A stretch of 64,000 nucleotides of DNA from Lunularia cruciata (taxonomy: Eukaryota; Streptophyta; Marchantiopsida; Lunulariales; Lunulariaceae). Positions 59,130-64,000 of this stretch are shown one piece after another (within the stretch, counting starts at the first letter, position 1; every line of letters begins with the position of its first letter). Position numbers and translations under genes: made by a program. Below the pieces are notes generated by a model. The model was not told the DNA's origin and did no database searches. It saw nothing but the letters and a program-made list of their open reading frames with translations. Location of the stretch: assembly GCA_948567375.1 (NCBI GenBank), contig OX419761.1:1304501-1368500 (forward strand). Direction: 5' to 3'.

Positions 59130-59135
59130 CAGCCA
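59127..59135 (+). promoter_or_regulatory. Possible stop-codon readthrough site (UAG-CAG-CCA)
   Basis: The gag-methyltransferase frame ends in TAG followed by CAGCCA. This fits the UAG-CAR-YYA leaky context known from tobamovirus-type readthrough. RT continues in the same frame after it. It may be programmed readthrough, or merely a CAG-to-TAG mutation like the others downstream. Confidence 0.4.
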
Positions 59136-60960
59136 GTCAGTACGTCTTCCACTCCTACTATAGTTACAGAGGATACTTGGGAGCCAGATCTTGGACCCAA
59201 GCTTACTGGAGAGGAAAGACGGAGGGTTTGGAGGTTCTTGAGGAGTCACACGAGTTGTTTTGCCTTCAGTATGAAGGATTTGGGTGCTCTGAAGGGACTT
59301 GGTATACGGATTGAGCTGACTAGCAACACACCTGTTTTCCGACGTCCTTATTGATATAGTGAGATGGAGAGGACATTGATTCAGAGCCAGAGTAGTGACC
59401 TTTTTGAGGCTGGTTTGGTGGAGATTTCACATGGAGAGTATGCATCAGCGACAGTGATGCCAGCCAAGAAGGATATGCATGGCAACTATACAGATAGGCG
59501 GATGTGTGGAGATTACCGTCTTATCAACCGACAGACCAGGGCTGATCGGTATGCCATGCCTACACCGGAGGAGATTTTTTATGCGATTGGGCATGCAAAG
59601 GTCTTCAGTACTTTGGATCTTCGAGCGGGATATCATCAGTTGCCGATCAGGGAGGAAGATAAGTCCAAGATAGCATTTTGGGCTATTGATCCTCACGGCA
59701 AGGATGTGTTATATCAGTGGAGATTCTTACCATTTGGGTTGAAGAATGCTCCTGCTGAGTTCCAAAGGGTCATGGATAGGATCCTAGCTGGACTGGATTT
59801 TGCTCGGTGCTATATTGATGACATTTTGGTGTATAGCACTACTGTGGAGGAGCATGAGAGACAGTTGTTGGAGGTGTTTGAGAGGTTGAGATCTCATGGA
59901 CTCAAATTACATCCTGGGAACTGTAGGTTCTTCCATGAGCAAGTTGAGTATTTGGGTCACACTATCTACCCCGGAGGACTTGGTGTTCAGCAGACCAAGG
60001 TGGAGGCTATTGCACGTATTCCTCGGCCTACGGATGTGAGCAGAGTGCGAGCATTCCTTGGGTTGGCGAACTTCTATCGCCGCTAAGTTAGAGGATTTAG
60101 TGCCATTGCCAAGGCCTTGACGAAGCTGACCAAGCTTACACAGGAGTGGTGTTGGGGAGATGAGCAGGAGAGAGCTTTTGTAGAGCTCAAGGAGAGGTTG
60201 ACATCTGCTCCTATTTTGAGGAGACCAATCAAGGGACGACCATTTCAGGTTCACACTGATTGGAGTATGTTGGGGCTTGGAGCGGTGCTCACCCAACATG
60301 ATGATGAGGAGAAGGAGTTTGTGGTGGCCTATGCTAGTCGCTCCAACAATTCAGCAGAGGCGAAGTATAGTTCATATGAGGGAGAGTGCTTGGCAGCAGT
60401 TTGGGCAGTAGCACATTTCCGATGTTACCTATTTGGTAACCCCTTCACTCTCATCACTGATCATCAGCCGCTGAAGTGGTTGATGGAGTCCGACAAGCTT
60501 TCAGGGAAGCTTGCACGATGGGCTCTGATTTTACAGGAGTATGATTTCACGGTTGTTCACAGACCTGGAGTGGTGAACCGTGATGCAGATGGGTTGAGTA
60601 GAAACCCATGTCCCAGCCAGCAGGATCAGACCGGAGCACGTTGGCATGGTGAGACAGATGAGGAGATGGTGCCAGGTTGGCATGCATCAGCCTTTCTGTG
60701 TATATTTGCAGAGACATTGGTGGTATCTCTCTCAGCGCATACAGGAGGAGTTATTGAGGTCACAGATCCAGAGAGTGAAGATATTGGTACAGTTCAGCGA
60801 GACATTCATGATGATGTCTTAGTGATGGACTATCTTCGCATTGGTGTTGTGGGTGGCACAGTTGGGGCCAAGGAAGAGACCGTGTTCTTCAGCAAGCCAG
60901 ACGGTTCAGATTGGAGGGTAGACACCTTTTGCGTGTATGGGAGGATGGTAGAGTGCGAGT
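59130..60960 (+). pseudogene. Reverse transcriptase and RNase H of the methyltransferase element, broken
   Basis: It is in the same frame as the upstream polyprotein. RT segments: ATVMPAKKDMHGNYTDRRMC, DYRLINRQTRADRYAMPTPE, STLDLRAGYHQLPI, FLPFGLKNAPAEFQ, CYIDDILVYS, YLGHTIYPGGLGVQQ, FLGLANFYRR. RNase H: VHTDWSMLGLGAVLTQHDDE, YSSYEGECLAAVWAVAHF, LITDHQPLKWLM, then GVVNRDADGLSRNP. Interruptions: TGA at 59352 (expected Arg, CGA to TGA), TAA at 60084, and a one-base frame change near 60,915-60,945. The linker to the integrase (DGRVRVVPLPSQRP) continues in frame 2. Confidence 0.85.
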
Positions 60961-62239
60961 AGTACCACTTCCATCACAGAGACCATAGTTGGTCCGTCAT
61001 GCTCATGAGGAGCTAGGACATTTTGGAGTAAAGCATACATATAGCTTACTTCAGAGTCATTATTGGTGGCGCGGTATGCAGACCGAGGTACAGCAATTTG
61101 TTGCCAGATGTATGGTTTGTGACCGAGTTAGAGCATCATTCAATGCTCCTACGCCACAGTTACACCCATTACCTATCATGGGATTGGGTTACCGTTGGAG
61201 TTTGGACTTTGCCGGACCTTTACCGCTGACTGTGAGACATCATCGGTATGTTTTGGTGATGGTGGAGCACTTCTCCAAGTGGATTGAGTTGGTGGCACTT
61301 CCTGACAAGTCTAGTGAAGGGACAGCTTACTCGTTCCTGGATCGAGTTCTTAGTCATTTTGGTGCACCAGCTGAGGTTTTGACTGATCAGGGTACAGAGT
61401 TCTTGGGAGAGTTTCAGGTCTTGTGTGACAAGGCTTTGATTGATCATCGTACTATATCCCGAGATCACCCTGAGGCAGATGGCTTAGCAGAGAGAGTGGT
61501 TTAGACGGTGAAGAGAGGATTGCGAAAGTATGGTTTGCAGAGAGGCCACTTGGGAGATTGGGATCTCCAGTTACCTTGGTTGGCCATGGGCTATCGGTTC
61601 AGCCGGCAAGCCTCCTTAGCATCCTTCTCTCCATACTTTCTACTCTATGGACGAGATCCAGATTTACCTGCAGCCATTTGTCGAGATGCTACTGTAGTTT
61701 TGGACTTGGATGACCCTGATGTATGGATGAGCGCATGTTCTCAGCGGGCAGAGATCTTTCGGAGAGTGATGCCGATGGCCTTCGAGAACTTGGCGATTGT
61801 TCAGCATAGAGCTACTTTACGCTATGCTACCATTCGAGGAGGAGGTTATAGACCCTCAATCCGTCGATTTCATCCAGGCGACTATGTATATCTATAGCAG
61901 ACAGCACCGACGACACTTGATGTTTCTACAGGCCGCACTATCTTGAGAGTGCGCGAGGTTTTGCCATTTGGAGTCCTTGTGTTAGAAGGACGTGATGGTG
62001 TTGTTTGGAAGGATCATGTGCGCAATTGTGCGCCATGCCACCTCCCAAACATTGATGGTACTATGGACCCAAGCTTGGCACTTGTACGTGCAGGCTTGAG
62101 GTGTATGTTATGTGGCTCTTCTGGTGGAGCTGCTACTATGTTAGTGTGTGATAGCTGTTCGAGAGGATGGCATATGGCATGTATGACTCCTCCCCTCACG
62201 GTGGTTCCTAGACAGTGGTTATGTCCTAGATGTACTTGA
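60930..62239 (+). pseudogene. Integrase with C-terminal PHD finger, broken by three TAGs
   Basis: Frame 2 carries the HHCC zinc domain (VRHAHEELGHFG…CMVCDRVR), then the DDE core: LDFAGPLPL (61,2xx, first Asp), VLTDQGTEFLG (second Asp), DHPEADGLAERVV (Glu). A GPY-like C-terminal region follows (RFHPGDYVYL, then VLVLEGRDGVVWKDHVRNC). The protein ends in a PHD finger, CMLCGSS…LVCDSC…H-M-A-C…C-P-R-C (Cys codons 62,102 to 62,231), perfect C4HC3 spacing. Stops: TAG 60986, TAG 61502, TAG 61895, each where Gln is expected. PHD fingers read the histone H3 tail, so here it may replace the usual chromodomain as the targeting module. Confidence 0.85.
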
Positions 62240-62391
62240 CCTATAGCTAGTTCATTCTTTATATGGTATAGATTGCAGACAGGCGACTAACGATGGGGCT
62301 CCATAGCACCCGGCCTCCTGATCTTTGCCCATTAGAGAGTATACCATATACTTAGAGTAGATGGCTATCTGGAGTTAGAGGGACCTAACCG
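62240..62391 (+). other. Element 3' untranslated segment
   Basis: Short non-coding stretch between the integrase stop and the polypurine tract. Confidence 0.5.
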
Positions 62392-62407
62392 CCAGCTAGG
62401 GGGGCGA
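62392..62407 (+). promoter_or_regulatory. Polypurine tract of the methyltransferase element
   Basis: CCAGCTAGGGGGGCGA directly precedes B1. It is purine-rich but short and imperfect. Its position makes B1 the U3-like start of the 3' repeat. Confidence 0.5.
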
Positions 62408-62514
62408 TTGTGGCACTTTAGAGTCTATGTATGACTTGATGTGTGAGTTGTGCTTTTATAGTGTATGATGTTGACAGCGATGTATGTTGTGTAGCGATGT
62501 ATATACGCACGACA
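62408..62514 (+). repeat. Split direct repeat B1
   Basis: Starts TTGTGGCACTTTAGAGTC and ends TATATACGCACGACA. The 107 bp contains TATA-like stretches at about 62,450 and 62,497. It is nearly identical to B2 (62971-63076). Confidence 0.85.
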
Positions 62515-62516
62515 GC

Positions 62517-62970
62517 TGTCACGTCATTTGTAGTTCCGCATCTAGATGCTCGGACACTGGAGTTCCAGTGATGGAAGTTAGAGTTATTCTAGCTGTTTCT
62601 CAGGGACTACTTTCCGACGGTTAGATTTTGTGTTCGGGGTACTGACTTCACGGTGGGGCCCACCATCACTTTGCACCGTTTGCACCGTCGAGTGTGCCGT
62701 CAGCGGGACCGTTAGGGTTTCAGGGCTAGCTCGAGTCCAGGGGGTATAGTTTCGAAGTGAGCTCCAGAGAGCTCACTTCTCTGATGTTGAGCCTTCGAGT
62801 TCCTGGCTATGGTGGACAGAGGCCGGCGAGCGTCACTTGGATTCTCTATGCTTGAGTGGGTGTGGCTTGACTGTAATCAGTGCCCAGTTGTTGGCAGTTT
62901 ATAGAGTGACAGATCAAGTATTGATCTGAGTTGAGTTGAGTTGAGTTGAGAGTGTTAAGCAATCTGATTA
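62517..62970 (+). repeat. Split direct repeat A2
   Basis: A near copy of A1 with one extra TTGAG unit in a TTGAG array. Joined to B1 through GC it forms the palindrome GACAGCTGTC at 62,511-62,520. Confidence 0.85.
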
Positions 62971-63076
62971 TTGTGGCACTTTAGAGTCTATGTATGACTT
63001 ATGTGTGAGTTGTGCTTTTATAGTGTATGATGTTGACAGCAATGTATGTTGTGTAGCGATGTATATACGCACGACA
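62971..63076 (+). repeat. Split direct repeat B2 (element right end)
   Basis: The 106 bp starts TTGTGGCACTTTAGAGTC and ends ACGCACGACA, then CCTA. It differs from B1 by one deleted base and very few substitutions. Confidence 0.85.
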
Positions 63077-63217
63077 CCTAAAAGATGTAGTTCAATAGTC
63101 AATTGATCAAAGGCTTACCTAATCTGATTTACGGGGCCCACAATGTGTGTATTGTCTACTAAGGAGAGAAATACACAACCTAGCATGGCCAAAGTAGTAG
63201 ATAAGAGAGCTCTAAAG
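63077..63217 (-). pseudogene. LINE-like relic (copy B) beyond the element
   Basis: It resumes the LINE interrupted at 53,166. CCTAAA and the CACAATGTGTGTATTGTC segment align with 3.63-3.70 kb. No open frame. Confidence 0.45.
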
Positions 63218-63559
63218 TGCATCACAACATTTGTAGTGCCAAATATTGGAGGAGTAGTGTTGGCAATCATTGTTAATTTGGTAGTTTCTCATGGACTACT
63301 TGTTGGTGGCTGGATTTCATCTTATTGTTACAAATCATATGGTAAGACCCATCCTCACTTGCACCATTTGCACCATCAAATGTGCCATCAATGATGCCAT
63401 AAGGACTAGAGACCTAGGTCAAGCAAAGGGGTATAATTTTGAAGTGTAGCTCTAGAAAGCTCACTTCAAGTTGAGCCTTTGAGTTCTTGGCTATGGTGGA
63501 TAGAGGCAAACGAGCATCACCTAGAGTCTCTTAGCTAGAATGGATATGGCTTGATTAGG
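63218..63559 (+). repeat. Old, CpG-depleted LTR related to repeat A
   Basis: It aligns with A1/A2 over about 340 bp: ACATTTGTAGT, TTGCACCATTTGCACCATC, GAAAGCTCACTTC, TTGAGTTCTTGGCTATGGTG, ATATGGCTTGATTA. Nearly every CpG of A appears as TpG or CpA. The left end corresponds to the start of A, with no B segment before it. Confidence 0.75.
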
Positions 63560-64000
63560 GGGTTTCAATAATATTTGTGACGGGTGTGTACATGATAAAT
63601 ACCAAAATTTGTAACTATTTTTAGTGAACTTTGTAACAAGATGAGATGTTAATAAATGAATGCACCATAAATTGTGGTACGGTGTATGCTATTCAATTTG
63701 CATTCATTTATAAAATTCATGTGTAATGATATGGATGTTTAGGAATGCCATAATGAAATAAATGATTTTCAAAAGAGGTGACATGGTTTATTGAGAGGGT
63801 AGCTATGTGGTTTGGTGGATGACTTTTGGAGTGAGATATTTGAAATTTGTTTGTGGATTCAAAATACCACTCTCAACTACTCAAAATCTCAACTCAAATT
63901 CACCATCCTAGGTGCAAATGCTTCTTTTTTTAGTCAACTAAACTGTGATTTTGGAGTTCACGTTGGTGTGGTGGTTCATTTCTATAGATTAATGCGGCAA
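63560..64000. other. Gene-free AT-rich end of the window
   Basis: Nothing recognisable. An imperfect inverted repeat around GAATGCA…TGCATTC is visible at about 63,655-63,710 (AAATGAATGCA and TTGCATTCATTT). Confidence 0.45.

Larger units (their letters stand above)
53167..63076 (+). mobile_element. Ty3/gypsy-type retroelement with DNA methyltransferase, PHD finger and split direct repeats
   Basis: This 9.9-kb element has the order A1 (53167-53615), leader, gag-protease-methyltransferase (54948-59129), RT-RNase H (59130-60960), integrase-PHD (60930-62239), polypurine tract, B1 (62408-62514), GC, A2 (62517-62970), B2 (62971-63076). The ends are TGTCACG…CGACA with 4-bp direct repeats CCTA. RT has the YIDD box (CYIDDILVYS), and the RT and integrase are of Ty3/gypsy type. 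No tyrosine recombinase is present. A1 and A2 differ at only about ten positions by eye, so the insertion is fairly young. Even so, the pol half carries about six stops and one frameshift. CpG content is high compared with the older related LTR at 63.2 kb. Confidence 0.9.

Noticed and set aside
53167-63076. DIRS-type classification from the split repeats
   Set aside because: No tyrosine recombinase is encoded. A DDE integrase with an HHCC domain and a CCTA duplication are present.
1-64000. CRISPR arrays, operons, bacterial promoters
   Set aside because: The sequence is eukaryotic, with spliced plant genes and retrotransposons. No regularly spaced repeats of CRISPR type.

Overview
The window is nuclear DNA of a land plant or close streptophyte relative. 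The gene set is plant-specific: a SOSEKI polarity protein, an F-box protein of the SKIP14 type, a family-1 UDP-glycosyltransferase with a plant PSPG box, and a eukaryotic tRNA-Gly(CCC) with internal A and B boxes. Genes are sparse, introns are GT-AG, and the last 20 kb is stacked retrotransposons. A bryophyte such as a liverwort is my best guess. I could not test this.

Layout. 1-8.7 kb: no intact gene; relics and 3' tails of one LINE-like family, a three-copy tandem repeat and a 23-bp perfect hairpin. 8.8-13.2 kb (+): a seven-exon SOSEKI gene (897 aa as modelled) with an N-terminal DIX-like domain and a C-terminal C2HC zinc finger. 14.7-19.3 kb: LINE relics, hairpins and tandem repeats. 20.1 kb (-): tRNA-Gly(CCC). 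21.7-22.9 kb (-): SKIP14-like F-box gene. 23.4-24.4 kb (-): a small three-exon gene for a 94-aa single-pass membrane protein, reconstructed by hand. 26.7-27.7 kb (+): an intronless 339-aa protein I cannot name. 30.7-33.4 kb (+): an IRG-like (immunity-related GTPase) gene with a degenerate P-loop. 38.1-40.3 kb (+): an intact four-exon UGT, followed at 41.8-44.0 kb by a decayed tandem copy that carries a LINE tail insertion.

44.3-63.2 kb is a stack of nested insertions into one LINE-like relic on the minus strand. An old LTR (45,023-52,215, flanks CATAT/CACAT) sits in the LINE. A chromodomain Ty3/gypsy element (45,311-51,900) sits inside that LTR. Further upstream in the same LINE sits the most unusual object in the window, a Ty3/gypsy-type element at 53,167-63,076 flanked by a 4-bp direct repeat CCTA.

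That element carries gag with a zinc knuckle, an aspartic protease and, in the same 1,393-codon open frame, a full C5-cytosine DNA methyltransferase domain. Reverse transcriptase, RNase H, a DDE integrase and a C-terminal PHD finger follow. Its terminal repeats are not ordinary LTRs. They are split, A1-internal-B1-A2-B2, an order otherwise known from PAT/Ngaro (DIRS-type, tyrosine-recombinase) elements, yet this element encodes a DDE integrase and has a target-site duplication. The gag-protease-methyltransferase frame is intact while pol and integrase carry several stops and one frameshift. The gag/pol boundary is a UAG in the leaky context UAG-CAG-CCA. A related older LTR at 63.2-63.56 kb has lost almost all its CpGs to TpG/CpA.
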